Part shown: one piece after another, positions 1 to 5,175 of the stretch
Position numbering within the stretch: position 1 is the first letter of the stretch
How the letters are laid out: the number at the start of each line of letters is the position of its first letter
Assembly (NCBI GenBank): GCA_013329855.1
Contig: DUJI01000027.1
Span: forward strand, 1 to 5,302
Direction: 5' to 3'
DNA: 5,302 nucleotides
From: Thermoplasmata archaeon
GTDB taxonomy: Archaea; Thermoplasmatota; Thermoplasmata; RBG-16-68-12
Notes under the pieces: generated by a model
Databases searched by the model: none
Seen by the model: the letters and a program-made list of their open reading frames with translations, nothing else
What the model was told of the DNA's origin: nothing
Position numbers and translations under genes: made by a program

Positions 1-301
1 AGGCGAAGGGGTCCTGGAAGACCATCTGCACCGAGCCCTTGTAGCGGCGGAAGGCCCGGCGGCTCGACAGGTCGGCCTGCTCGCCGTCCAGCCATATCGT
101 GCCCGAGGTCGGCCGCTGCTGGCCGGCCAGCATCCTGGCCACCGTCGACTTGCCCGAGCCGCTCTCGCCGACGAGCCCGAGGGTCTCCCCCTCGCGGATG
201 AAGAAGGCCACGCCGTCCACCGCGTGGACCCGGGCCCGCCCAGCGAATCCGATCCGCACGGGGAAGTGCTTCGTGAGGCCCTCCACGCGGACCAAGCTCA
301 T
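1..301 (-). CDS. dppF: Peptide ABC transporter ATPase, DppF/OppF-like, 5' part only
   Basis: This is the N-terminal 100 residues of the second ATPase of a peptide importer; the rest lies beyond the left edge. It would hydrolyse ATP at the cytoplasmic face together with DppD. The ATG at 301-299 overlaps the dppD stop as ATGA, and an AAGGGG stretch about 8 nt upstream can serve as ribosome binding site. The Walker A motif GESGSGKS is at residues 45-52, preceded by the usual HAVDGVAFFIREGETLGLVG-type strand. The Q-loop MVFQDP is at residues 93-98, close to the window edge. The signature motif, Walker B and the C-terminal cysteine region are not visible. Family and position (last in dppBCDF order) agree. 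The dpp versus opp name, and hence the substrate, cannot be decided from this fragment. Confidence 0.93.
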   Translation of the reverse strand, partial: MSLVRVEGLTKHFPVRIGFAGRARVHAVDGVAFFIREGETLGLVGESGSGKSTVARMLAGQQRPTSGTIWLDGEQADLSSRRAFRRYKGSVQMVFQDPFA

Positions 302-1272
302 TCCGTCACCCCTTCGTAGAGCAGGCAGGCCACCCGGTGCCCGGGGCTGTGCTCGAGGAGCGCGGGCCTCCGCGTGGAGCAGCTCTTCATGGCGAACTCG
401 CACCGCGGGTGGTAGCGGCAGCCCGTCGGCGGGTCGATCAGGCTGGGCACGCTCCCGGGGATCGACGCGAGCGGCTGGCCTCGTGCGTCGGGGCGCGGGA
501 GGGACTTCAGGAGCCGCTGGGTGTATGGATGGAGCGGCTCCCGGAACAGGTCCTTCGTCGGGGCGACCTCACCGAGGGCGCCCGCGTACATGACGCCCAC
601 CCGCTGGCAGGTCTCCGCCACGATGCCCAGGTTGTGCGTGATGAGGAGCACGGAGAGGCGGAACTCGCGCTGGAGCTCCATGAGCAGGTCGAGGATCTGG
701 GCCTGGATCGTGACGTCCACGGCCGTGGTCGGCTCGTCCGCGATCAGGAGTTTGGGCCGGCACGCGAGGGCCATGGAGATCATGACGCGCTGCTGCATGC
801 CGCCGCTCAGCTCGTGCGGGTAGCTGCGCAGCACGGTCTCCGGGTCCGGGAGCCCCACGCGCTTGAACAGCTCGACGGCACGCGTCTCGGCGGCCCTCTT
901 GTCCACATCCTCATGGGTCCGCACGACGCGGGTGATCTGCTCCCCCACGCTGAACACGGGGTTGAGGCTCGTCGCAGGATCCTGGAAGACCATGGAGATC
1001 TTCGTGCCCCGGAGTCGCTCCATCTCCGCGTCCGTCTTGGAGAGGAGCTCCTCGCCCAGGAACTTCACGTTGCCTGTGGTGATCTTCGCGTTGGATGGCA
1101 GGAGCCGCAGGACGGTCAGCGCGGTGACCGTCTTCCCGCAGCCCGTCTCGCCCACGAGTCCGAAGACCTCGCCCTCGCCGATCGTGAAGGTCACCCGGTC
1201 CAGGACCTTGGCCGTCCCGAACTCCGTCTCGAACTCGAGGCTCAGGTCCCGCACGTCCAGGAGGGCGGTCAG
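298..1272 (-). CDS. dppD: Peptide ABC transporter ATPase, DppD/OppD-like
   Basis: This is an ATPase of about 324 residues, the usual length for DppD/OppD, that drives peptide import with DppF. Walker A GETGCGKT lies near residues 41-48, the Q-loop MVFQDP near 94-98, the ABC signature LSGGMQQR near 154-161, Walker B LLIADEPT near 174-181 and the switch histidine (LLITHN) near 211. The C-terminus has the peptide-transporter domain, with PYTQRLLKSLP and a four-cysteine pattern C-x5-C-x6-C-x17-C. In studied DppD proteins these cysteines hold a [4Fe-4S] cluster. The start is unusual. No ATG, GTG or TTG fits near the N-terminus, while a CTG at 1272-1270 overlaps the dppC stop as CTGA. That CTG has a perfect AGGAGG at 1286-1281, 8 nt upstream, and keeps the first strand LLDVRDL. 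The next candidate, GTG at 1254, would remove part of that strand and has no comparable ribosome binding site. Confidence 0.95.
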   Translation of the reverse strand: MTALLDVRDLSLEFETEFGTAKVLDRVTFTIGEGEVFGLVGETGCGKTVTALTVLRLLPSNAKITTGNVKFLGEELLSKTDAEMERLRGTKISMVFQDPATSLNPVFSVGEQITRVVRTHEDVDKRAAETRAVELFKRVGLPDPETVLRSYPHELSGGMQQRVMISMALACRPKLLIADEPTTAVDVTIQAQILDLLMELQREFRLSVLLITHNLGIVAETCQRVGVMYAGALGEVAPTKDLFREPLHPYTQRLLKSLPRPDARGQPLASIPGSVPSLIDPPTGCRYHPRCEFAMKSCSTRRPALLEHSPGHRVACLLYEGVTE

Positions 1273-2225
1273 ATCATCCGCCTCCTGCGGAGTTTCGGGT
1301 CCAGTGCGTCGCGGAGGCTGTCCCCGATCAGGTTGAACGCGAGGACGACGAGGAAGATGGCGAGCCCGACAAACGTGGAATACCACCAGAACGTGACGTA
1401 GCTTCCCTCCGAGTACGCGGCCTGGAGCATGACGCCCCAGTCCGCGGTCCCGGGCTGCGGCCCCAAGCCGATCCAGCTCAGGGCCGCCGCGATCAGGATG
1501 GCCGACCCGATGTCCATGGTGGCCTGGATCGTGGCGGACGTCAAGGAGTTGGGAAGGATGTGCCGGAGGATGATGCGCCGCCGCGGGAGTCCGAGCACCA
1601 CGGCCGACTCCACGAAGGGCTGGGCGCGGACGTGCTGGACCTGGGAGTGCGCGAGGCGCGTGTACCAGGGCCAGAAGCTCACCGCGAGGGCGATGATCTC
1701 CGCGCCCGTCCCCCGGTTCAGGGTCGCCGCGATCACGATCGCAAGGAGGACCGTGGGGAAGGCGAGGAACATGTCCGTCACCCGCATGATGACCTCCTCC
1801 ACGACGCCCCGCATGTAGCCTGCGACGACGCCCAAGAGGATCCCGATGGGGAACGAGATGCCCACGGTGAGGACGCCCACCTCGAGCGCCAGGCCCGCGC
1901 CGAACCAGATCCGGGCCAGGAGATCCCGGCCGAACTCGTCCGTCCCGAGGAGATGGGTCGTGCTCGGCGGTCGGAGGACGTCCGCCGGGTTGGGGTTCGG
2001 AGCCCCCAGGCCCTGGGCGGAGTAGGGGACCAAGAATGGAAGGAAGGTGGCGATGAAGGCCGCGACGATGAAGACGATCAGGATGGCCAGTCCCAGGAGG
2101 GCGAGCGGGTCCCGGCGGACGATGCGCCAAATTCCGTGCAGCCCATCGACGACCGCGCGGATGACTTTGCCGGCCACGGAGACGAACTCGCCTCCAGGTT
2201 CACGGACGGGGGACTCCACCGCCAT
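1269..2225 (-). CDS. dppC: Peptide ABC transporter permease, DppC/OppC-like
   Basis: This 318-residue inner-membrane permease is one half of the channel and pairs with DppB. The N-terminus has the OppC_N pattern: a short cytoplasmic stretch ending in WRIVRRDPLALLG (about 33-45), then the first membrane helix (about 41-66). A loop follows with the highly conserved HLLGTDEFGRD (91-101), and further hydrophobic helices lie at about 108-137, 152-170, 175-192, 236-253 and 281-300. The coupling (EAA) loop that contacts the ATPases is VESAVVLGLPRRRIILRHILPN (about 205-226). The WIGLGPQPGTADWG stretch (251-264) is typical of the family. The ATG follows the dppB stop by only 3 nt, with GGAGG in the dppB tail as ribosome binding site. 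Its own stop overlaps the start of dppD. The family assignment is firm; the transported peptide or metal is unknown. Confidence 0.96.
   Translation of the reverse strand: MAVESPVREPGGEFVSVAGKVIRAVVDGLHGIWRIVRRDPLALLGLAILIVFIVAAFIATFLPFLVPYSAQGLGAPNPNPADVLRPPSTTHLLGTDEFGRDLLARIWFGAGLALEVGVLTVGISFPIGILLGVVAGYMRGVVEEVIMRVTDMFLAFPTVLLAIVIAATLNRGTGAEIIALAVSFWPWYTRLAHSQVQHVRAQPFVESAVVLGLPRRRIILRHILPNSLTSATIQATMDIGSAILIAAALSWIGLGPQPGTADWGVMLQAAYSEGSYVTFWWYSTFVGLAIFLVVLAFNLIGDSLRDALDPKLRRRRMI
1281..1286 (-). promoter_or_regulatory. Ribosome binding site for the CTG start of dppD
   Basis: AGGAGG on the minus strand, inside the last arginine codons of dppC, sits 8 nt before the proposed CTG start of dppD. 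It is a full Shine-Dalgarno match. It supports translation from the CTG that overlaps the dppC stop and suggests translational coupling between the two genes. Confidence 0.7.
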
Positions 2226-2228
2226 GCC

Positions 2229-3299
2229 TCAGGCCTCCGCCTTCGTGAGGACGATCCGCGGATCCAGGAAGGACTGAATGAGGTCCACGACGAGGTTCAC
2301 GATGACGTAGAACATGGCCACGATGATCGTCGTGCCCAGGATGGCGGGGTAGTCGAACGAGAGAACGCTGTTGAACGCGTATTGCCCGATCCCGTTCCAT
2401 GCGAAGATGTTCTCGACGAGGAAGGCGCCCGTGAGCTCGTAGGCGAAGGAGAGGCCCACGGCGACGATGGCGGGCGAGATCGCGTTCTTCAGCGCGTAGC
2501 GGTAGTGGATGAGCCGCCCGGGCAGACCATATGCCTTCGCCGTGCGGACGTAGTTCTCGCCGAGGACCTCCACCATCATGGTCCGGACCATCCGTGCGAC
2601 GAGCCCGATGGGGTAGAGGGCCAGGGTCAGCGCGGGCAGGATCAGGTGGGCGATCGCATCTCCGAACCTGATCAGGTTCCCCTGGATCAGCGAGTCGATC
2701 GTCAGGAAGCCCGTGATCGTCTTGAGCGGGTACTGGATGTTCAGGACGTCGCTGAAGCGCCCGCTGGACGGGAGCCAGTGCAGCTCGCCGACGAACACCA
2801 TCTCGAAGACCACGGCGAGCCAGAACGACGGCAGGCTCACACCGCCCACGGCCAGGAACCGCGTCAGGTGGTCCGGCCACCGGCCCTTCTTGACGCCCGC
2901 ATACACGCCCAGGGGGATTCCCACGACGACCGCGAGGAGCAGGGAGGCGGAGATGAGTTCGAGGGTCGCGGGCAGTTTGTCCCCGATGTCGTCGAGGACG
3001 GGATTGTGGGTCCGGATGGAGACGCCGAGGTCTCCCTGGACGAGGCCCGTCAGGTAGTACCCGAACTGGACGGGGAGCGGGTCGTCCAGATGGAGCTCCG
3101 CTCGGGCGCTGGCCAATTCCTGCGGCGTGGCGTGGACGCCCGCCCACAGGCCCGCGGGGTTCGCGGGGACCACGCGCGCGAGGAAGAAGGTGATCACGAC
3201 GACGCCGAGGAGGACGAGGACGGCCAGGAGCGCGCGGCGGATCAGGAACCGAGCGAACGCTCCGCTGGCGGTCCCTCCCCTACGGGACCTCTTGGCCAC
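2229..3299 (-). CDS. dppB: Peptide ABC transporter permease, DppB/OppB-like
   Basis: This 356-residue inner-membrane permease is the partner of DppC. The first helix is at about 18-41, ending FFLARVVPANPAG, a standard OppB N-terminal pattern. A long external loop (about 45-108) contains the family stretch LHLDDPLPVQFGYYL. Five more helices lie at about 111-135, 146-172, 214-236, 275-295 and 320-345. The EAA loop, GENYVRTAKAYGLPGRLIHYRYALKN, is at about 247-272 and would dock on the ATPases. The protein ends in LDPRI plus a short tail, as usual. The start is GTG at 3299-3297 with a strong purine-rich Shine-Dalgarno (GGGGAGGAGG) at 3312-3303. Together with dppC, dppD and dppF it forms one transcription unit read leftwards. 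The gene is intact, although the binding-protein gene before it is not. Confidence 0.96.
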   Translation of the reverse strand: MAKRSRRGGTASGAFARFLIRRALLAVLVLLGVVVITFFLARVVPANPAGLWAGVHATPQELASARAELHLDDPLPVQFGYYLTGLVQGDLGVSIRTHNPVLDDIGDKLPATLELISASLLLAVVVGIPLGVYAGVKKGRWPDHLTRFLAVGGVSLPSFWLAVVFEMVFVGELHWLPSSGRFSDVLNIQYPLKTITGFLTIDSLIQGNLIRFGDAIAHLILPALTLALYPIGLVARMVRTMMVEVLGENYVRTAKAYGLPGRLIHYRYALKNAISPAIVAVGLSFAYELTGAFLVENIFAWNGIGQYAFNSVLSFDYPAILGTTIIVAMFYVIVNLVVDLIQSFLDPRIVLTKAEA

Positions 3300-3312
3300 G
3301 CTCCTCCTCCCC
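3300..3312 (-). promoter_or_regulatory. Strong Shine-Dalgarno for the GTG start of dppB
   Basis: On the minus strand the bases just before the dppB GTG read GGGGAGGAGGAGC, an extended match to the anti-Shine-Dalgarno. This decides the GTG start over later in-frame codons. It lies in the 36-nt spacer between the binding-protein stop and dppB, which holds nothing else I can name. Confidence 0.75.
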
Positions 3313-3335
3313 TGCGGGCGCGCGGGCCCGCCGCC

Positions 3336-3500
3336 TCAATGCGAGAGCTGGTAGAAGAACACCACCAGCGGGTACGCGGGGTTGTCCGTGAAGCCGTTCA
3401 GGTTGGAGCGCAGCAGGTAGAGGTTCTTCAGGTCCACGACCCCGACGCCGGGCAGGTCCGTGTAGAGCATGACCTGGGCCGAACGGTAGTCCGCCAGGGC
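3336..3500 (-). pseudogene. dppA: 3' remnant of peptide-binding protein gene (dppA-like)
   Basis: This is the last 54 codons and stop of a solute-binding protein of the SBP_bac_5 (DppA/OppA) type. The protein would capture peptides outside the membrane and hand them to DppB/DppC. Recognisable features are the Y-R-x-A-Q helix (residues 5-9 of the remnant), the D-L-P strand and loop (15-17), NLYLLRSNLNGFTDNP (26-41) and the FFYQLSH end. These match the C-terminal pattern (YRKAQ...DAP...LRxNVKGF) known in this family. The gene's place, 36 nt before dppB in the same direction, fits the usual dppABCDF order. A full gene would be roughly 500-600 codons. Here the reading frame continues to 3704, but beyond about 3500 it is only the antisense of a transposase fragment. 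The gene is therefore truncated, or the contig is misjoined at that point. Confidence 0.8.
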
Positions 3501-3501
3501 G

Positions 3502-3699
3502 GTCGTCGGGCTCGTCGCCTCCTCCGAGGACGGCGCCGGGTGGCTGGCGTTCCTGCGCGGCCTGGCCGCCCGGGGCCTGTCCGGCGTGCAGCTGGTCACC
3601 TCCGACTGCCACCACGGGCTCCGCGACGCGATCGCCGCCGTGCTCCCCGGCGCCGCGTGGCAGTGCCGGCCATCTGCGCTGCGCCAGCGGCACGGCTGA
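3502..3699 (+). pseudogene. IS256/Mutator-type transposase, internal fragment
   Basis: The plus strand encodes about 57 residues with clear similarity to the core of IS256-family (transposase_mut) transposases. The pattern is SSEDGAGWLAFLRGLAARG, then LVTSDCHHGLRDAI, then VLPGAAWQ. The D in TSDCHHGL (3604-3606) is the second catalytic Asp of the DDE triad, and E-D-G-A-x-W is a family hallmark. After WQ the family normally has RC-x-(V/T)-H followed by a long C-terminal half. Here a codon appears to be missing (WQ-CR), similarity stops at about 3672, and TGA follows at 3697-3699. The N-terminal third and the terminal repeats are absent. The fragment cannot act as a transposase. It lies tail-on to the cut dppA remnant, on the opposite strand. 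Confidence 0.8.
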
Positions 3700-3707
3700 C
3701 CCAATTA

Positions 3708-3728
3708 GTCCGTGGCCCGGACTCCGGA
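3708..3728 (+). promoter_or_regulatory. Overlapping inverted repeats, candidate operator of the toxin-antitoxin operon
   Basis: Two overlapping perfect inverted repeats lie just upstream of the -10 box. One is GTCCG-N5-CGGAC (3708-3722) and the other is CCGGA-C-TCCGG (3717-3727). Ribbon-helix-helix antitoxins usually bind short palindromes over their own promoter, so this is a plausible autoregulatory site. That role is inferred; only the repeats are seen. Confidence 0.5.
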
Positions 3729-3733
3729 CAGAG

Positions 3734-3739
3734 TATGAT
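3734..3739 (+). promoter_or_regulatory. Candidate -10 box giving a leaderless antitoxin mRNA
   Basis: TATGAT ends 6 nt before the antitoxin ATG (3746), so transcription would begin at or within a base or two of the start codon. No Shine-Dalgarno lies in front of the ATG (AGTTGT). Leaderless transcripts are common in actinobacteria. No convincing -35 box is visible at 17 nt; TTAGTC at 3705-3710 is too far away at 23 nt. Confidence 0.6.
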
Positions 3740-3745
3740 AGTTGT

Positions 3746-4003
3746 ATGAAACGTATTACGGTTAGTCTGCCGGACGAGCTGGTGGAGAAGATCAAGCGGG
3801 CTGCCGGGGGCGAACGGCAGGTCAGCTCCTACGTGGCCACAGCCCTGGAGGACTACCAGGAACGCGAGAGCCTGGACGACATTCTGGCCGCCTGGGCCGC
3901 GGAATCCCCTGTGCCTGAGGACGTCCGGCGACAGGTAGTGGCCGAACTAGATCGAGTCGGGCTGACTGGGCACTCCCGCCAGGGTGGCAGGCTGGCCGGT
4001 TGA
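3746..4003 (+). CDS. Ribbon-helix-helix antitoxin (VapB/CopG-like)
   Basis: This 85-residue protein is the likely antitoxin of the PIN toxin that follows. Residues 1-45 look like a ribbon-helix-helix DNA-binding fold: the strand KRITVSLP, a first helix DELVEKIKRAAGG, then QVSSYVATALEDYQERES as the second helix. The tail from about 43 onward (DDILAAWAAESPVPEDVRRQVVAELDRVGL) is acidic and amphipathic. In such pairs that part wraps the toxin and blocks its active site, while the N-terminal domain represses the promoter. The ATG is 6 nt from a TATGAT box and lacks a ribosome binding site. The stop overlaps the toxin start as TTGA, implying coupled translation. Antitoxin-first order is standard for vapBC. 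All arginines I checked are CGN codons. The RHH class is well supported; the exact subfamily is not. Confidence 0.85.
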   Translation: MKRITVSLPDELVEKIKRAAGGERQVSSYVATALEDYQERESLDDILAAWAAESPVPEDVRRQVVAELDRVGLTGHSRQGGRLAG

Positions 4004-4395
4004 GCGCGGCCGTAGTAACCGGACTCACGCTCGATGCTGGCGCACTACTTGCTCTTGACCACCCAGGCAAGGCTGTTGCCATGCAATCACGTTTGGATGA
4101 GGCCCGGCGGCGCGGTGGCAGCATATGCATCCCTGCCGAAGCCGTCGCCCAAGCATGGCGCAGCCCCCGCCAAGCCCGTCTGGGCCGACTCCTCAAGTCT
4201 CCCGACATTGACATCGCGGTCATGACTCTGCCCGTAGCCCGGACTGTGGGCCTCATGCGCGCGGCCACTGGCCATAGTGACGTAGTCGATATCCACGTCG
4301 TACTTTGCGCACGGCAGCGTCATCATGCCGTCGTCACCAGCGACCCCGGCGACATCGCGCGCATCGACCCGACAGTGCCACGCATTGTCGTCTAG
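4000..4395 (+). CDS. PIN-domain ribonuclease toxin (VapC-like)
   Basis: This 131-residue protein has the pattern of a PIN-domain nuclease, which as a VapC toxin cuts RNA (often tRNA or rRNA) when its antitoxin is degraded. The acidic residues expected around the metal site are present: D12 in GLTLDAGALLALD, E47 in CIPAEAVAQAW, D94 and D97 in GHSDVVDIHVVLCA, and D115 in VVTSDPGDI. Length and motif spacing fit an intact, potentially active toxin. The only start that keeps the first strand and D12 is TTG at 4000, overlapping the antitoxin TGA; no ATG or GTG lies between it and D12. Translation therefore probably depends on coupling to the antitoxin. A GC-rich hairpin follows the stop. The target RNA cannot be inferred from sequence. 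Confidence 0.88.
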   Translation: MSAAVVTGLTLDAGALLALDHPGKAVAMQSRLDEARRRGGSICIPAEAVAQAWRSPRQARLGRLLKSPDIDIAVMTLPVARTVGLMRAATGHSDVVDIHVVLCARQRHHAVVTSDPGDIARIDPTVPRIVV

Positions 4396-4402
4396 CCTCG
4401 CT

Positions 4403-4440
4403 GGCCCGACCCTAATGGCCGCCCAGCCCTGGGTCGGGCC
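4403..4440 (+). terminator. Hairpin downstream of the PIN toxin, likely terminator
   Basis: GGCCCGACCC (4403-4412) and GGGTCGGGCC (4431-4440) form a perfect 10-bp stem with an 18-nt loop, 7 nt after the toxin stop. There is no U-tract, which is common for terminators in GC-rich actinobacteria. The right arm can also pair with the following bases (see 4432-4450). Confidence 0.55.
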
Positions 4441-4450
4441 GTTCCCGACC
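4432..4450 (+). other. Alternative hairpin sharing an arm with the previous one
   Basis: GGTCGGG (4432-4438) and CCCGACC (4444-4450) form a 7-bp stem with a 5-nt loop (CCGTT), followed by GGTCCGTTTA. It uses the same bases as the right arm of the 10-bp stem, so the two structures exclude each other. It may simply be the true terminator stem, since it is compact and followed by a short T-run. Confidence 0.45.
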
Positions 4451-4633
4451 GGTCCGTTTAGTGCACGCTTGGGCACGCGTCCCGGCCGCCGGGGCCGATT
4501 GATGGGCGAGGCCGACCAAGGACAGCCTTGCTCGGCGGCTTCCGCCTGCCGCCGCGATCGACAGGCGCCTGGTTCAGCGGCCGGCGGACCGGAAGAGCGA
4601 CGACCGGGATCCGAAGGGTCACAGCCGGGGTGT
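4451..4633. other. Spacer without a recognisable gene
   Basis: I find no coding sequence with a domain or credible start here; open frames on both strands look like GC-rich shadows. A short CGGCGG/CCGCCG inverted repeat occurs near 4535-4556. Its edges are the toxin terminator on the left and the tRNA-like sequence on the right. Confidence 0.5.
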
Positions 4634-4661
4634 CCGAGGAGTAGTATCGGCAGGAATACCC

Positions 4662-4708
4662 GATTGTGGTCCTGGATGTCGTGGGTTCAAGTCCCATCGT
4701 CAACGCCA
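4662..4708 (+). other. tRNA-His-like 3' half, candidate attachment site or tRNA remnant
   Basis: This stretch reads like the anticodon loop to CCA end of a histidine tRNA. It has a loop TTGTGGT with GTG anticodon (4664-4670), then CCTGG (4671-4675), a 5-nt variable loop, and a T-arm GTGGG-TTCAAGT-CCCAT (4681-4697) with canonical loop. A 7-nt acceptor strand CGTCAAC (4698-4704), G, and CCA (4706-4708) follow. Upstream there is no GTTGACG acceptor partner, and the canonical 5' anticodon arm pairs poorly (CCCGA at 4659-4663, two mismatches of five). The discriminator is G, not the C expected for tRNA-His. It is therefore probably not a working tRNA gene. Integrases commonly recombine at tRNA 3' halves, and an att site of such an element would look like this. 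A degraded tRNA is the alternative. Confidence 0.5.
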
Positions 4709-4713
4709 TGTGT

Positions 4714-4729
4714 GATGTCTCGGGACATC
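4714..4729 (+). repeat. Perfect 6-bp hairpin in the left IS end
   Basis: GATGTC-TCGG-GACATC is a perfect 6-bp palindrome with a four-base loop, inside the left terminal repeat of the IS481 derivative. The right end has only the GACATCG half, so the palindrome is specific to this end. It may be part of the transposase binding site. Confidence 0.55.
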
Positions 4730-4732
4730 GGA

Positions 4733-4767
4733 ATGACCCCGAACCTGCGATCAGGTTTCGGGGTCAT
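4733..4767 (-). terminator. Long stem-loop at the 3' end of the transposase remnant
   Basis: ATGACCCCGAACCTG (4733-4747) pairs with CAGGTTTCGGGGTCAT (4752-4767), giving a 15-bp stem with a single bulged base and a 4-nt loop. The stop codon of the transposase tail (4764-4766, minus strand) lies inside it. A terminator for leftward transcription, or protection against read-through from flanking DNA, is likely. No clear U-tract follows. Confidence 0.55.
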
Positions 4768-5119
4768 CTGGGTTTGCAGGGCTTGTAGCGGGTGCCAGGC
4801 GGGGGCCCGGTGGGCTGGTAGTTCCGGTCGGGGTCGAGGGTCAGGTCGCGTAGGAGCTCGCCGTCCGGGCCGGCATCCAGGCCCTGCCCGGCCAGGTCCT
4901 TGCGCAGCGCCACGATCAGTTCGACGCCTGGGGACTGATCGCTTTCGGTGAGGTCTCAGGCCGCCGGGACCGCGGCTCGAACGCGGCATCGCCCTCGGCC
5001 CGGTAGCGCGCGAGCAAGGTATAGATCCAGGACCGGGCGACGCCGTAGCTCCGGGCGACCTCGCTGACCGGGCGGTTCTCGACGGTGATGGCGGTGATGA
5101 CCAGGCAGGCTTTCGGCAT
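4764..5119 (-). pseudogene. IS481-family transposase, broken and internally deleted
   Basis: The ATG at 5119-5117 opens a frame with a typical actinobacterial IS481 N-terminus. It has MPKACLVITAITVENRPVSEV, a helix-turn-helix region (about residues 17-45, including ARSYGVARSWIYTLLARY) and EPRSRRPETSP. The frame stops at 4916-4918. The homologous protein continues in the next frame from about 4925 (VELIVALRKDLAGQGLDAGPD), so a one-base shift near 4926 has broken it. At about 4860-4865 the sequence jumps from that N-terminal stretch straight to the extreme C-terminus (GELLRDLTLDPDRNYQPTG, ending at the stop 4764-4766). About 300 residues normally in between, including the whole DDE catalytic core, are missing. 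The product cannot transpose DNA. A short DNA-binding fragment (67 residues) could in principle still be made. Confidence 0.8.
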
Positions 5120-5175
5120 CCGCGCAGCGTGCTGAACGGCCGGCCGCTAGCCTCTCCGCCGCTCCGGGCGACTGT

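Noticed and set aside
337..1401. A 354-codon open frame on the plus strand, antisense to dppD.
   Set aside because: The opposite strand encodes a complete ABC ATPase with all motifs; this frame shows no domain and a repetitive shadow composition.
1273..2130. Upstream extension of the dppD frame through dppC, which would give a 610-residue protein.
   Set aside because: The extra 286 residues are an out-of-frame reading of dppC and lack any domain. AGGAGG and the CTG at 1272 mark the real start.
3336..3704. A 122-codon minus-strand frame as a complete small gene.
   Set aside because: Only its last 54 codons look like a peptide-binding protein; the first part is the antisense of the IS256 transposase fragment.
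1560..3749. A 729-codon open frame on the plus strand, antisense to dppC and dppB.
   Set aside because: It is rich in R, D, E, G, H and P with no domain, and mirrors GC-rich codons of two well-conserved permease genes. It is a shadow frame.
4458..4709. A minus-strand frame starting MALTMGLEPTTSR.
   Set aside because: GLEPTT is the well-known result of translating the antisense of a tRNA T-arm (4681-4697); the rest has no protein features.
4325..4951. A 208-codon plus-strand frame from inside the toxin to the IS derivative.
   Set aside because: It crosses the toxin in another frame, the terminator hairpins, the tRNA-like sequence and the IS end. No domain is visible.
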